Part shown: positions 1 to 19,712 of the stretch, one piece after another
Numbering within the stretch: the first letter of the stretch is position 1
How the letters are laid out: every line of letters begins with the position of its first letter
Assembly: GCA_036245805.1 (NCBI GenBank)
Contig: BTRK01000006.1
Coordinates: 50,027,257 to 50,091,256, forward strand
Direction: 5' to 3'
From: Pristionchus mayeri
Taxonomy: Eukaryota; Nematoda; Chromadorea; Rhabditida; Neodiplogasteridae
Length of the DNA stretch: 64,000 nt
Program-made: the position numbers and the translations under genes
Notes under the pieces: model-generated
What the model saw: only the letters and a program-made list of their open reading frames with translations
Database searches by the model: none
Told to the model about the DNA's origin: nothing

Positions 1-182
1 CATACTGTTGCCACGCTTTGGTCGCGTGGTGCGATCGCTCCAATATTTGTCTTGATTTGCTCTCACTTTGACTCTCTAAGCCTTGACCCTCTATAATTAA
101 TGACCATCTGTGCATCTTTCTGCTCTCGGAATTTTTCAGACGTTAATTAGTTATATTATAATTAATTAATTAATTATTTCAG

Positions 183-826
183 GGCTGATCTCACCCCCGT
201 GAAGGGGCTCGTGAGCCGCCCCCTTCCCCACTGCCAACGCAACAATTCCACGACACGCGAGACGAGAGATTCCCAGTGAGTAGATCATTCAGTCAATCAA
301 TCAATATTTATCACATCATATCACAAAATGAGAATGGCTCTACTGAGTTGCTCTACAGAAATAAACGGCTCTACAGAAATAAACTACTGAGTTTATTTCT
401 GTAAAAATAGTTGATCACTATCGATTTATCGACATCTCTTCGTTACTTGCACCGCCTCCTTACCATTGCTTCTCAGCGTTCGGATATTGCTCCACTTATC
501 TATTTATCTGCTCTAGATTAGCTCACATTGAGGTTTACTGTTCGGACTACATTGATCGCATACTTGCGAATAACAGTGAGGACCAGATAGTTTTGACAAG
601 AGTGCATGGTGAAATACAAAATGTAAGTAATCGAATAGTGCTAGGCAGCGATCTCGATTCCGCCTCGCTCTCTTGACCCTGGGTACACACTCCTCGTCTC
701 CTCCTTTTCTCTTCACAGATCGGAAGATACCGGGCAGAGTTACTCTACTTCTTTCCCCGAGTCAATCCACCTTTTTTCTCGCCTTTGTCGACTCGTTCCG
801 GCCTAGATTCCGTCTTTCTTCAGTAG
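183..826 (+). CDS. 3' end of an unrecognised gene (three last exons)
   Basis: Three exons join in one frame: 183-275, 517-622 and 719-826, ending in TAG at 824-826. Acceptors are TTTCAG, CTCTAG and CACAG; donors are GTGAGT and GTAAGT. The phases (2, then 0) match, so the joined frame stays open for about 100 codons. The peptide starts ADLTPVKGLVSRPLPHC, continues through LAHIEVYCSDYIDRIL and VHGEIQN, and ends in IGRYRAELLYFFPRV...DSVFLQ. The first exon needs two bases from an upstream exon, which may lie in bases 1-120 or outside the window, so the gene is partial at its 5' side. I do not recognise the family. It lies about 2.3 kb upstream of the kinase gene on the same strand, so an operon is possible but not shown. 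Confidence 0.55.
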
Positions 827-3139
827 TGCTGTTTCCAACTCACCGTTTGAGGCGATCTCAAAAGGTGTTTAGGGTGCACTCATTTTTTTGGTACCTGGAC
901 ATTTATTAATTTTTCCTCCGAATCTATCATAGAACAAAAGATAGATCGACAAAAAACTTTATAATATTTCTATTCGTAAAATGTTTTTCTTTGATTTCTG
1001 TTAGTAGTACGCATTATAAATTCTACATCGATTCAACTTTTGATAGACTTCTATTGGATTCACGAAGTATATCGAAGATTGATGATTGGAAAGTAATTAC
1101 TCATGACACGCTAATGAGTGATTAGTAGCAATGGAAAAATTATGAGTAACATGTTTTAGCGAATTGAAAAGAAAACATATTTAAGGTCTGCGCGATTTGT
1201 TCTTGCCGATGAAAGCATCTCTCAAGTATGATATTTCTCAACATTTCCATTAAGATTATTATCCTTTCATATGATGCCACACCATTTTGTCAGAATGCAA
1301 TTATCGCTAGTCTCAACTTTTCTAAATTTCCCAAATTATCATTCTATTCTTCTCTTCTTGCTTTTTAAAAACTATTTTAGCAGTTCGAAGTATCAAGTTC
1401 AAAACCAATCTCGTCTTATAATTATTGTACTCGATATCTCAATCACCTTCTAGACTGACCGCGCCCTGTACTATGCATAGTACAGTAATTTGACAACAGC
1501 AGTTAGTGAAAGTGCGATCAGGTGTAAATTCGCGAGCAGTCTACCTACCGTATCCACAACCTACTCTATCATCTAGTTCACCTGGACTTGATCTGCCTAC
1601 CGTATCCTCTACCTGCCCTATCATCCAGTTCACCTGGACTGAATGTACTTACCGTACCCGCGCATGGACTTATCATAATCTAAACGACTCACGCTCAGTA
1701 TAAAAATTCGATTTCGAAAACCGAGCATTCGCCTCTTCATTCTACTTTCTCGGCTAACCGAGCCACGAGAACATGTATTTGAAACTCTGGTATCATGTCG
1801 TACTTTAGAACCTACCGTATCCGTCAGCTCACATGAGCTTAATTTGAACACTGTAATAAGAACGAAACTAATGCTCAGAATGCCAAGTATCCTCTCGATT
1901 TCGAAATTCGGGCATTCTTCATTCTAAAGACGTTGCCAATCGATGGTCTCATACTCTAGAATCAGGTATCAGCTAGTTCGCATGAACTTGCTGTAAGCTG
2001 AACGAGAATGCTTGCCAATTAAAGGAGCAGTTAGCATAGATTGTCCGAGCACAGACCCGTCTAATCCGCCTCCTCGCGCCACTCTTCATAGATAATGGCT
2101 GGATCGCCTTTCTCTTTCTCGACTCTTTTTCTTCCTGCTCCGCCACTCGTTTCCCTGTGCGGGAACCCCGCTGGATTATCCACTTCCTTCCGCATGCCCC
2201 GAATTATTCCTTCCCGTTTCCCATATTCAATAGGCATCACGTCATTTCCCTGACTGATGTTTCTTTCTCCTCTACTCTATCTGCATTTTGACAGAGATTG
2301 ACAACCGCCTCCTCTTGCCCTCTAATCCCACGCATAATAAGCGCGCTGATGTCTGTACTTTCCGGAGTCGACACGACCTTGTCGTGGTAAGCACGTCAGA
2401 AGGACACGACGTGAAGAGGCACGCATTCAACTAAGCGCATCGCATCAACTTTCGAAACAACCACACCTCCTTTGTCTCTCTCTCTCTTTGTCCTTTGATG
2501 ACAACGTGTGATCTCTCACTCTCATGTACTTCCTATACGAAGTGTGATGATGATCCTAAATCACACTCAATCAATCAATCATCGCCCGCCATCCTTCCCC
2601 TGCTTCGATACACGTTTCTGCCCCGCGAGCAGGAAGATAGAGGAGAGAGAGAGCGATCAATCGATCAGTAGTTCCTTCAGAGGGCCAAGTTACGAAATGA
2701 GCACAATGGGCGCCACTGAAGATTCTTGATCTTCTCATGCACGCCTCGCTCCCATTGATCCAGTCTCGTCCTCCCATTCATTTCGAAGCGGAAGTTTCAG
2801 TGTGTCTGGGGAGGGGGTGGTTGATCGGCGGGAGGAGCTCCTCCCGCCTCTATCTCTCTCTCTTCAGGAATTGGAATGAGAGAGAGAGACTCTGTTTGAG
2901 AAGGGTTCGAGAGAGCAGGCGAGAGACTGCGCAAAGCGAGGAGAGTGTCCTTGCATTGAGCGCTCCGAGTCTCTGCACTCTCTCGCCCTCTCTCCCTCTC
3001 TGCCCCCACCCCTAGGGCGCGCTTCTCTCTACTCCTCCCCTCTCCCCCGCATATATCCAGCTCGTCTCTCTCTTCCCCCTCTCCTTCCTGCAGTCAGTCC
3101 GCTGCTTCGTCAGGCAATCAGTCCACATCCTAGTGTGGA
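827..3139. other. intergenic region upstream of the casein kinase gene
   Basis: No convincing coding exon is visible. Up to about 2.0 kb the DNA is AT-rich and holds a short tandem repeat (1539-1660). From about 2.3 kb it becomes pyrimidine-rich, with CT runs at 2470-2490, 2840-2870 and 2975-3110 directly upstream of the kinase start. This looks like a promoter and 5' UTR zone, but I cannot place a core promoter. Confidence 0.5.
1539..1660. repeat. short tandem repeat, about 58-bp unit, two to three copies
   Basis: The block with the core CCTACCGTATCC, then a CTATCATC stretch, then AGTTCACCTGGACT recurs twice in direct order. A third partial unit starts near 1648 (CTTACCGTACCC). Copies differ by a few substitutions. 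A related CCTACCGTATCC word recurs near 1811. Confidence 0.7.
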
Positions 3140-9809
<6,670 letters not shown>

Positions 9810-11019
9810 CCCCGGCTCTCGTCACCCCCAAACCAGAATCAATCGGTGCATGCTGTACATACCTCTTATGCTGCATCGATGTTCGTCCCTCACCCCTCCC
9901 TCCTCTGACTCGACGACCTCTTTCGCTGTGATGTCATATATACCGTATACCCTATAACCCTACTCTCCTCCTATCCTCCTCCTCTCCCATATCGGTACTT
10001 CGCCTTCTGAACCCCGGGCTCACTCATTGCATACCCATATTATCATCCTTCTCTGTGCAAGCAATCAGATATCCTAGATTTCAATCACAATCATATAGGT
10101 TAAATATGCAAGTCTTTCACACTGCCCATTTCCATACAGTATGATATGAACATAACTATCACTATATAATCACACGAAAGTTCGCGGTCCTCGTTATCGG
10201 TCTGTTCCCCCTTTAGGTCATTAAGTTCACTGCACTTTCTCTTACATTTGTTGGTGAATCTCCCCATACTTTTCACAATTATTATCGATGTGGTGTATCA
10301 ATCACCAAGAGTCCACAATCGATGTGACCTTTCCTTTGTATCGATTCGTGAATGCCCTTCGTGAAGCCTCTTACAGGTCCTAGAAATATCCTATTTGTTC
10401 CTATTTCACGAAAAATTTCGCCGCCTTTTCAGCCCCCATTTCACTTCATTTTCATTGGAAACACTTTGCATACCTCCTCTCTTTCTCTTCAGCTCAGATT
10501 GTCAAAGTTGTTTTCTTATCAAAAAATGTCGCCTTGGATCAGAAAGTTAGCTATGAATGCGTATTTCGACATTTTCGAGTAAACGCGAAACATTCTCAAA
10601 TCCGTAGTGTCTTGGCTACCGCTCTGGTTGTGAATTTTTTATTTGCAAATTGTGCTAATTTCATTCGACCGTTTCATTGTTCGAAGAGAGAAATATCAAA
10701 AGAATTTTATATTGAATTGAATTGAATAAAATAATTGAAATTTAATTACACGGGTGAAAGCGGAGTATACAGCCTGTTCTGAGCAACTGTATGACACTAC
10801 ACATACCATGGGACAAGGGAGGGGAGGGGAATGATGAGAGGTAGGATGAATGGGGTCTTGCTTACAAAAATGAGTGTGATATCTTTCATTCCAAACTGTC
10901 TTTCGCTACAAGAGCGATTGAAAGATCGTATAAAATGAAAAGACGTTGACCCCAAGTTTCTAAGTACAGTGGGAGGTCAGGGATAGTGTGCGATTTGATC
11001 TTTGATCTTTGATCTCTGG
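9810..11019. other. 3' UTR of the kinase and convergent intergenic space
   Basis: No exon is recognised. The stretch is pyrimidine-rich to about 10.1 kb, then AT-rich. An AATAAA signal lies at 10725-10730 and could end a roughly 0.9-kb 3' UTR. The minus-strand gene's stop codon is at 11020-11022, so the two genes converge here. A run of three GATCTTT heptamers sits at 10996-11017. Confidence 0.5.
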
Positions 11020-14000
11020 TCAGGGATATATCTTGATATTGCTGACGATTTCAGCGGCCGTCTGCCTTCTCCGTCTGCTCTTGTTCGCCATCAGGATGCT
11101 CTGAGGGATGAGCGTGCCCATGATGAAATCCTTCGCGTCTCGCCAGATTTCCGCCTGAAATTGAGCTTATGAGAGCCAATCCGAGAATGAATCAAGATGT
11201 ACCGAGGACTTTAAAATTGTGAATGTTTGCATACCGTACATTGAAAGGGGCTACGAAACTGTATATTTATTCGAAACGTTTTGAGTTTGTATTATCTTCC
11301 GTCTTGAAATTTTTTTGAAAACAAAAAAAAGGCATTAATTTACCTTCATTCAGTTCCATAAACCAAACAAATGAGTCCTGCTAACCTGCTTTCTCGCGTT
11401 CCTCGCAATAATCTGGCTGGTGCGCTTTCGCGAGTAGCTGTCGAAGGTCTGCCCGAGCGCCTCCTCTATCACACCCATCAGCAGATCCGTCTCTTCTGCC
11501 TGATAAGCAAAGAATCACAAAAAATCGAAATTCGAATTCGATTCGAAATTCGAAAAATAAAAATTCGAATCAAAGTTCGCTCAAGAATCGCAGGTCTTCT
11601 TTGAACCAATGAAACAGGCAAAAGTAGCGCTCTGTGATTTTCACAAAATCTAATACCCTTATCTTTCAGTGAATTGAAAATCTATTGATTTTGTCATTAG
11701 TGACGGTTGCGTTATAGCTGAACGTAGATTATCGAATTATCTAAAATAAGGGTCCGTCGAATTATTCGAATCGCCACTGCTTGGCAGCAGGTGTGGGTGG
11801 ATGAGGGAGGAAGGGATTAATGATCATTTCGTGGCAATATGAGGCTACGATGAGATTCCGGGAATCAGAAACCAACGCTAAAAAAACGAACCAATTCTTC
11901 GCTAGTAGGCTGTAGCTCGGACTTGCGCCTGAAGTGGTAGGGCGTGGCGGCAGGAGCGACCTTCGGCGCCTTGTCCAGATACTCCACGCTAGCTACTGCC
12001 TGATACATCTGCAAAACGAGGTCTTAAAAGTCTAAACTACTGATTGTCCGGGGGTACAATCCTAGTTTAAATTTGTGCTGATTTAGCCTACATATGGAAG
12101 GAGTACTGAGAATGGGGGCGGGTGCAGGAAAAAACTTGGCAAGAAGTGAGTCTCTGGCTAGCGAGTGAGTGCGCAGAATCATGAGAGCCATTTCATGCTA
12201 AGCCATCATTAGCACATTTCCTACTACTAGCTACTGCCCCTGAAACATCTGCACTGAGTACTGGGAATGGACTGGGAAGAGGGTGTGCGAGAGGCATGAC
12301 TTGGAATACGACTCTCTTCCGCGTGCTCCCTAGTCTGGTTGAGATGCGAGAGTGGCTGGAACAACGAGACCCTCGTTTCTCGACTTCTGCTGGGAAGGAA
12401 AGCGGTTGCAATGAGGGATGGAAGAAACGGTCTCTTCATTCTGGCTACTAGCTCGTTGATCTTGCTGGCGAGATAGGGTTCAGAATGAAGAGAGTCATTT
12501 CTCGCCATGTCATCCCTAGTTGCAAGCTGCTTCATCTTCTTCCGGGAGGGAGAGTAAGTGTCACGTGATCGCCTCATCTTTCGCCATCTCTTCCCCATCT
12601 ATCCCCATCTACATCGTAAGATATGTCCGCTTGCGCATACATCATCAATCCGCGCATATTCAGTGATCATCGGAACGTGAATCAAGCGCAAACTAAACTT
12701 TAGTTTTCGCCTTCTTAAAGGGATTTTTGTTAGTAATATTGCAAAACACGATAATACAGTGTTGCAACAGAATCGGGATGAGCAATGGCACTAGGACGGA
12801 TGATCACCGTCGGATGGTAACCTTCTTCTGTAGAACTTGCAAAGTAGGTTCCCAAAGAGAATGATTCTGTGAATGATTCGGTGAAAGTTTTACAGAAGCA
12901 TTCATTTTTGGCTAGCATACAGCAGGTTGTCATCAGACCTAGTCCCTGATCAATAAGAAGGGATTTGATGTGTTAGATGAATCTCACCACAGTTTGCGTC
13001 GCTCGCTCAGCAGTTTCGCGCAGACTTTGAGTAGAAATAGATTGTACGATAGGTGCATGCAGATGCGTTACGCTTGCCCGGCTCTGAGATGTATTTATGA
13101 ACAATTCTTGGTTGAATCTGGGTGCATATTTCGAAAAAAACAAGTAGTAGTATACTCAAGTTCATGCACAGCTCGTTGTTTACTCACCGGTGATTCCTCT
13201 CTGACGTCATTTGCTGACTTGGCTCGCTGCGGCAGCGTCACCGACAGCAACGGCAGCGCTGCAGAGGAGTCCGAGGCGTTGACGATGATGCCGTTCTGTC
13301 GCAGGCCATTCTGTTTCCTGCTATCTGAAATATCAATGTTTTTTGTTGTTTTGCGACTGATTCTGCGTTAGATTTGCAGTCAGGAACGAATTTTACATTA
13401 AATATGTCAGCTTTTGCTTTGCTTTTGCAGTCGTAGTGTCGTGGCAAAAACACGTGTTGACACATTAGCGGCATCAGCCAAACACTGCATAAAAACTGCC
13501 GGCGGTAATGAGAATTCGCAGATTCGAATCGAGTCTATGCGAATTAACACATTAGCGGGCTGTTACGTAGTCGATTGCTTCAGTACTGCTGAACCATCAG
13601 TGGAGTTCGACAAATTCATTCGAAGAAAGCATGATGCGCAGTAGGTCGGATGAGAAATATAACGTCATGCCGGCTTTGATATTTCAAAGGCGGTATGACG
13701 TCATAGTTCTCATCCGACCTAGTGCCCGTGGTACTATTCCTCATTCAAGTTTCGAATGTAACGACAGCGATATGTTTCTTTTGAGTGAAAAGCTCGTTGA
13801 CCTTGCGTCGCACTCTCATCTTGATTCGCTCGTTGGCGATGATGATTCGACCTCGTCGTTGGAACGGCTTCCGAGGACGACGTCGACGCCTTCGGATTTA
13901 AGGCTGAACATAAAAAATAAATCGTCTCGCCCTCACTTCGAAGCCATCGGAAACCATTAGCCAGAAAGCGTTCGGATTTGCACAGAAACGATCAAATTAA

Positions 14001-15801
14001 TCAATTTTCCGTTTACACCTTCACACTCTCATTAATTATCATAATTCCCACTCACGAGCGGTAAGTAAGTAACTTCAAGTAATAGGCAATTTCTTAACGG
14101 TAATTGCGCTACCGAACACGATGAAAAATTAAAGATTAAAGATTAAAGAATGCGTTACGTTTTAATGAGCCTCTGAGCACTAGCTGCGATATGTCGAAGG
14201 CGCCGTTGTCGAAGACGGGCGCGGATGGAGGGAGATTAGGAAGTTGTGGTAGATGCACGACGTCACGCTTGCTTCGTCGACTGTTCTTCCGTCGATGGTT
14301 CGTGTCTGCGATGAATAGATTAGTAAAAACGACGTCCGGCTACCGGTGCTTCATGCTTCCATAAATCTTAGCCATGCTGTACAGTTCTCTTTTGAGACAC
14401 TCGACAGTATTTATTCATTCTGACCACTCTACCAACAGAAGTTGTGTAGAACGAAGAGACTAGGACTCGAATTTCTATGTCTATTTACCATCATACACGC
14501 AAGAAGTGATGCGAGTTCGGTGGTCGACCCGTTACTCGACTCCGGGTCGATTAGCCATTCCACGAAATTCTCCCCGTTTTTCTCGCTTTTTCTCCCTCTG
14601 ATCCATCCGAAGCCCGAATGAGGGAATCATCAAATATGCACTCACTCGTTCCCTTGAGATGACTGGGCGATACGGCAGAGGTTCCCTGTCTGAAAGCGAA
14701 TACATCAATGCTGTATACTGAGAGCATCTGGATGAACGCGTTTCGATCAGATAGGAAAACACAAGCACTCTCGGTGCGACCAGACTTGTTTTCACATTTA
14801 CGCCGTATTTTGGTTTTCCCAATTCTTGTGAAGCACTATCTTCTATGAGGGCCACCGATCAACCCGCAATGACGCACAACTCTACACCCGAAAACACCCG
14901 CGGTTGATGTCATGAATTCGAGAAACGACATCATGATCTTCTCATTCTACTCACTATGATCACTCAACTCAACAAGATAATGTACAGGATGAAGAGTTCT
15001 CAATTTGAAATTCTAGTTTATATCATGAATAGCCGGGCATCCTACGAGAAAAGTACTTTTAATGGAAGCCAATTTCCGGGTAGTCGAGTCATCTCGGATC
15101 TCCTACTCATCATTTCACGTGCAGGCAAGTGCTTAGCAGAGAGCTACTCCATTTCGCCATCATCTTCCATCCCTTCCCCAATGAGTATTCTGACGCACAT
15201 GGACATCGTGAGACCGACAACACAAACTCAAAATAGTCGAGCGAATCGACGAAGCTATTTTCGAATTTGTGCACTTCTAGCCACGTGTTGAAAGGATTTC
15301 TAGAGGAAATGCGCGAGTTCCGGGTCCGGGAAAAGGACTTCATTAGTGGAATCCTTGGCCAAGCTTCCCACGTTTCTCGCAGAACAACAAGATCAAAAGC
15401 GGTATATCATTCATATCAGAGCTTGAGTTCGATAAATGTCATGACACCGAACTGAAATGCTTGCCTGATAGAGGGCGCTTGATACAGGAAGGGCAGCTGG
15501 ACGACGCCTCCGCCCTTCTCGATATTGTTGTTGTTGCTCGGCGAGTGACCGTTCGCGTAGGTGTAGACGACCCTGAGTGATTTATAGAGTTCTACAGTCT
15601 CTCGCAAATCCACCGGTCTAGCGAGTGTGCACAATAAAAATAAGGCATTTTCGAGAAAGATTTTCGAAAATCGAGCCTGACCAACCCCTTGTTCATCTTG
15701 ACGCCCTTAACAACTGGCGGAGTGCCGTCATTGTGAATGAGGTCGAGTCGTGGAGGCAGGATGGTGGTTCGCGGAGCTGCCATCCAGGAGCAACTGAGCA
15801 G
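11020..15801 (-). CDS. unrecognised multi-exon gene region (one or two genes)
   Basis: Minus-strand exons supported by splice signals and open frames: 15686-15801, 15465-15572, about 14170-14305, 13188-13324, 11892-12008, 11386-11499 and 11020-11154 (stop TGA). The first pair joins in phase (VKMNKG then VVYTYANGHSPSNNNN), and the last three are all phase 0: MYQAVASVEYL, then AEETDLLMGVIEEALGQTF, then AEIWRDAKDFIMGTLIPQS, ending VSNIKIYP. A basic run KSRRRRQ lies near the C terminus. The middle is less certain: 13188-13324 reads SRKQNGLRQNGIIVN, 14170-14305 reads TNHRRKNSRRSKRDVVHLPQ, and I could not join them cleanly, so exons are missing or there are two genes. The intron after 15465 would use a GC donor. 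The C-terminal 120 residues look helical and charged. No family is recognised, and no function is proposed. Confidence 0.5.
13638..13716. repeat. inverted repeat (hairpin) of about 79 bp
   Basis: TAGGTCGGATGAGAA at 13641 is mirrored by TTCTCATCCGACCTA ending near 13715. AACGTCATGCCG pairs imperfectly with CGGTATGACGTCAT, and a CTTTGATATTTCAAAG core lies in the middle. A matching arm (GTCGGATGAGAACTATG) recurs alone at 23524, so this is a dispersed family. Confidence 0.75.
15465..15466 (-). other. GC splice donor
   Basis: The exon ends ...ATCAG and the intron begins GCAAGC (minus strand, bases 15464 downward). CAG|GCAAG is the known consensus of functional GC-AG introns. The downstream acceptor is not identified, so this call depends on the exon model. 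Confidence 0.5.
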
Positions 15802-16502
15802 CTGAATTTAGGGATCACATTCACTTACACAAAGCAGAGCGTTATTGAGGAAGTAAGTGGAGAAACATAGAAGAAATCATTACTTATACATAAGTTCAAG
15901 TAGCGACACCTCCTCTCACCACTCGACAGTCGAGAGAGAATGAAGAGATGATTAGGCTTTTGAACTCTATGGGCGAGCAAAGGGAAGTTGATGAGAGTAT
16001 CACGAGAGCGGAAAGAGCGATATGTACCCAGATGCTGAGGTCGTCATATATTTATGTCACTGCGATTCGCTCTGCGCGCGAGCTCGAAATTGGTTTTGAG
16101 TGTACTAGAGTACGGAGAGAGAGAGAGAGGCACACTGATGGGGGAAGACCCGGATGAGGGGAGACGTGTAAAGAGAATGTGGATGATGAGAGGCGAGAAA
16201 TGGAGGGGCGGGGGGTGAGAGGTAGGCGAGAAGGAAGGAAAACCCTGAGATGGAGGATGGGATGAAGGAAGAGGGAGCACTCACGCCCAATTGGTCTCGT
16301 TTATCGGCGAAGGGGAGTGAGATCGTGACGCAGCGAAGTACGGTGGGATACGGTATACAGTAATACAATACAGTAAGCACGGAGCAAAGGTAGCAGAAAA
16401 TGCGGGATGGTTGGAGTATGGGAGGGAGGCGGATGGTGGTGCATATTTCATTGGTTGAAGGAGGAGACTCGTGGAGGGGAGGAGAGCAAGGCATCTTCTA
16501 CT

Positions 16503-18034
16503 TCATGGATTCAGTGCCTCTTCGAGGGCGAGGTGAACGTTCTCGAAGACTCGTGAGTAGCCTTCTTGCGTCAGATGGAAGTAGTCGAAGAGGAGATGCC
16601 GATCGATCAGCCCTTCGCTGTCTGAAATTGTTCATTTTTTCAATCCATTTCCTCAATCAGTCATTATGTATGCATTCATTCATTTATTCCGTTGGGGGTG
16701 GATGGCATGAGTAACATGAGGGTATGTAAGATTGGTAAAAACTCATCGGCATATTTATGTGTACCTCGAACGTAAATATAAGAATTTTTTGCAGGTTTAC
16801 GCATTGGCAACTACTCATTCGGAAGAAGCTACTCAAGCCGCGAAAATGTGCTCACTAATGATGGATGTGTCGATGTCTATAATGGAGGCGGCCGTGCCAA
16901 TCCGTGATTCCATCGAAGCATTCACGCTTGAAATCCACTGACGAGCCGGCGATTCGGCGCTCCTCCCGGAAGGAAGCAGCTTCTGACGTCACACAAATTG
17001 AATGAAATTTCGCGGAATTTCGACGGTTTACGCCGTGTACGAACAAAACAGGAAATACGTAGATGAGTGAGTAATGGCTCGCCATTTAGCGGCGAAATTC
17101 GAGAAATTGTTTCCTCATTTCCTGTGCCATAACGATCGATGTTTTTCAATGACTGACAGTAGTGACATGGAGTGCGTTCAGAACATTCCGGAGCTTTTCA
17201 ACACCTTCCTTGATACTTTACGATCTTCGTCGCTCACACAGATACAGATAATTTTTGCGGTGTGCAGCTAAAAAGGCTTTCCGAAAAACTTCGTTTCTCA
17301 CCATTACGAAGATCTTCGCTTGAGGAAGTCGCGTGTGCACATTCTCCACCAGACTCGCCAATTTGGACAGGAATTGATCCGGCGATGAGACGAGAACATC
17401 ATTATGACCGACGGATATGAGCACTACCTACAATTTACTGCAATTACTTAATGATTGGCACGTTTTCGGGCAGATGTTGGGATGAACTTTATTTCTTGAA
17501 ATTATCTCCCCTGGTTCTCATCTAGTACCGTGATCGCGCACGGCAACGTGACTATCCTGCGCACATTCCATATGTTATGCCGCCTCGCCCTTCCGGAAGC
17601 TACTTCATAAGATTCTGGCCGGTCACACCTTTGCGGGGATTCGCTCGATCTCGCCGTTCTTCACCCGCCACTCCGTCAAAGAAGTCGTGTCGCCCATCAT
17701 GCCGAACACTAAACAGTGCAGGGCAGCAAGCTGGTCTCGGTAAATCTGAAATTAGGAACGTCCCATGTAGCATGTAAACACACGGATAATGGAAGTGAGA
17801 AAGATAGAGTAATTCTACAGGAAATGCTACACAACTGGGTATTATGTGGTGAATTTGACCGTTTTTTGGACCTGGTCAAAAAGGGGTTACTTTTGAAACG
17901 ACCAAATCATGAAACAATTTAAAGGAATGTGAAATTTAACTTGCATTGGATTGTTCGAGAAGAGCGATGTGATCATCTCCGAGGATGAGCACGTCCGCTT
18001 CCTTGTCTCGAGCCTCAGAAACGAAATGGGCATG
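16503..18034 (-). CDS. PAF-acetylhydrolase 1B alpha-like SGNH protein, probable pseudoenzyme
   Basis: Relative of the catalytic alpha subunits of type I platelet-activating-factor acetylhydrolase (PAFAH1B2/B3). Five exons, all in phase: 17945-18034, 17629-17745, 17302-17427, 16856-16982 and 16503-16621 (TGA at 16503-16505). They give 192 residues from HAHFVSEARDKEADVL; the N-terminal start exon was not found, so the model is 5' incomplete. Family landmarks in order: KEADVLILGDDH (block I, normally GDS), LVFGMMGDTTSLTEWRVKNGE (block II region), VLISVGHNDVL (block III), RLPQAKIFVM, and FDYFHLTQEGY (the Asp-His pair of block V). The nucleophile Ser of block I reads Asp (codons GGA GAT GAT), so hydrolysis by the usual mechanism is unlikely, though binding or partner roles remain possible. 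The first intron uses a GC donor. Family assignment is firm; loss of activity is inference. Confidence 0.85.
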
Positions 18035-18078
18035 CTGCAAGAGTAGAAAATCGACAAGCAAAAATTAAGCAAAAGATT

Positions 18079-18160
18079 CGCAGCGGGCAGGATTCGAACC
18101 TACGCGGGCAGAGCCCATTTGATTTCGAGTCAAACTCCTTAACCACTCGGACACCGCTGC
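18079..18160 (-). tRNA. tRNA-Ser(CGA)
   Basis: Read on the minus strand, the arms are a 7-bp acceptor stem GCAGCGG/CCGCTGC, a D arm with GAGTGGTTAAGG, a long variable arm, and a T arm with GGTTCGAATCC. The anticodon loop is CTCGAAA, so the anticodon is CGA, reading UCG. The long variable arm and the G discriminator are typical of tRNA-Ser. It lies just upstream of the first identified PAFAH-like exon, either in its 5' intron or intergenic. Confidence 0.95.
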
Positions 18161-19712
18161 ACATGTTCGTTCTACTCCCAGATACACTCTCGTCTCTCTT
18201 TTCGCTTCCTAGAGGGGAGAGCTATCTGTCACCCGTCGCACTTTTCTTTCCCTTCCCTCCCTTACTGACCAGATCCCTCCATCGATCATTGGTCGCCCGT
18301 TCTGGGGGAAATGTCATGAAAAGGCAATCTGAAACGATTCATGTAACGAGAAAAACGAAAAGTCTTGAAATACGAGGAACTTTACATGCTACGGAGATAC
18401 TTCTCGAGTGGATCTCAAATGAGAAGGAAAGAGGGTCGAGAGCGCGCTCATAAACTGGTCAATGGCAGGATAATAGCAAGGATGGAGAGCAAGTTTCAAT
18501 TGGAGCAATGGAATGGAGAGGGGAACAGATCAATTCACAGGAGGGCAAAGTGAAGTTGGAGGAAAATTTCGCCCTTATAATCTCGGATTTCTGAACAGAT
18601 TGCGGAACAGATTGCGTCTCAATCGCCCGCATTCAACGGAGTGATCGAAATCGATAGTTGTGAACGGAGGGGAAGAAAGCTAGCCGCCGTTTCGAAACGC
18701 CAAAGTGTCATTGCATAGGGAAGAGAGAGAGGAGCCGCTTAACCCTGCTTTGGAGTATTGAATTCGACCCGAGGAGAAGGGAAGGGGACACCAAAAAGAG
18801 GCTGAGCGGTGCGAAATGAGCAGAGGGAGAGAGTGCATCGAGGCAGAGGGACGGCATGCAAACAGGGTTTTGTCCTGCTCCCCTCTCCCATCCTTCGCGC
18901 TTGCACCATTCTCGATCCAGAGCGAGGGAACCGGAGATGATTAGAGGAGTAGTTGAAAAGGCGATTGTGAGCTAATAGCTCTTGAAAAGTAGGAACAGAG
19001 GTTTGGCTGTAATCTCACTTAGGCATTTTTACAGATAAATATTAGAGTCTGTTATTAGATTCTAATAACAGACTCTGATGATAAAAAGATTATCGTAATT
19101 ATATTATCAAATATGATGAAAAAATTGAGAATACTGAATAAGAACGATACAAAAAATGCTAACGAAAGTGAGATTGACGGCTGAAAAGTGGCTGTTGATG
19201 TAAAGAGCCAGAGAAGAAAGGAGAGAAGGAACATCGATGCACTATCGCCTCTCCCTCTCTCGCACTCTGGATTGTCCCTGTCACAGATTGGTAAACATCG
19301 TCCGGTGGCAAATCTCCCAGACAATCTCTTGTAAACAAAAAATAGATGTTGCGATCTGCAATGTTGTTGCATAGATAATTGGGAAAATTTGATTGCACAA
19401 CTCTACAACTCGTATCTTCATGCTACACACTGTCTTTGAGTAATCAGAGAAATGAAGAGAAATAATCCGAATATTCTGATGAAATCAATTACTCCAGTGG
19501 ATATCAAATCGGCCTTTACGCTAGAATATCTCCATTACACTCCCATTTTTCTGAGTCAGTATAGCTTCTTGGCGGCATATGCGGCATGCGTCACTCGAAG
19601 ATATCGCGGACCTTCATTGTTGCATTGTTTTCCTTTCCTCCACCTTCGAGGGGGTTGGAGGGGGTGAATCAGATCGAAGATTGAGGGGAAGTTCATCCTT
19701 TCACACCTCACA
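18161..19712. other. intergenic region; no gene recognised
   Basis: No exon chain is supported. A perfect hairpin, AGAGTCTGTTATTAGA with its complement, lies at 19044-19076. From about 19240 to 19400 the sequence matches the region upstream of the next paralogue (21430-21545), including CTCTGGATTGTCCCTG and TCGTCCGGTGGCAAATCTCC, so the 5' flank was duplicated with the gene. Confidence 0.55.

Noticed and set aside
12970..13371. 133-codon + strand frame
   Set aside because: It overlaps the minus-strand exon 13188-13324, which has good acceptor and donor signals; the + frame shows no splice logic.
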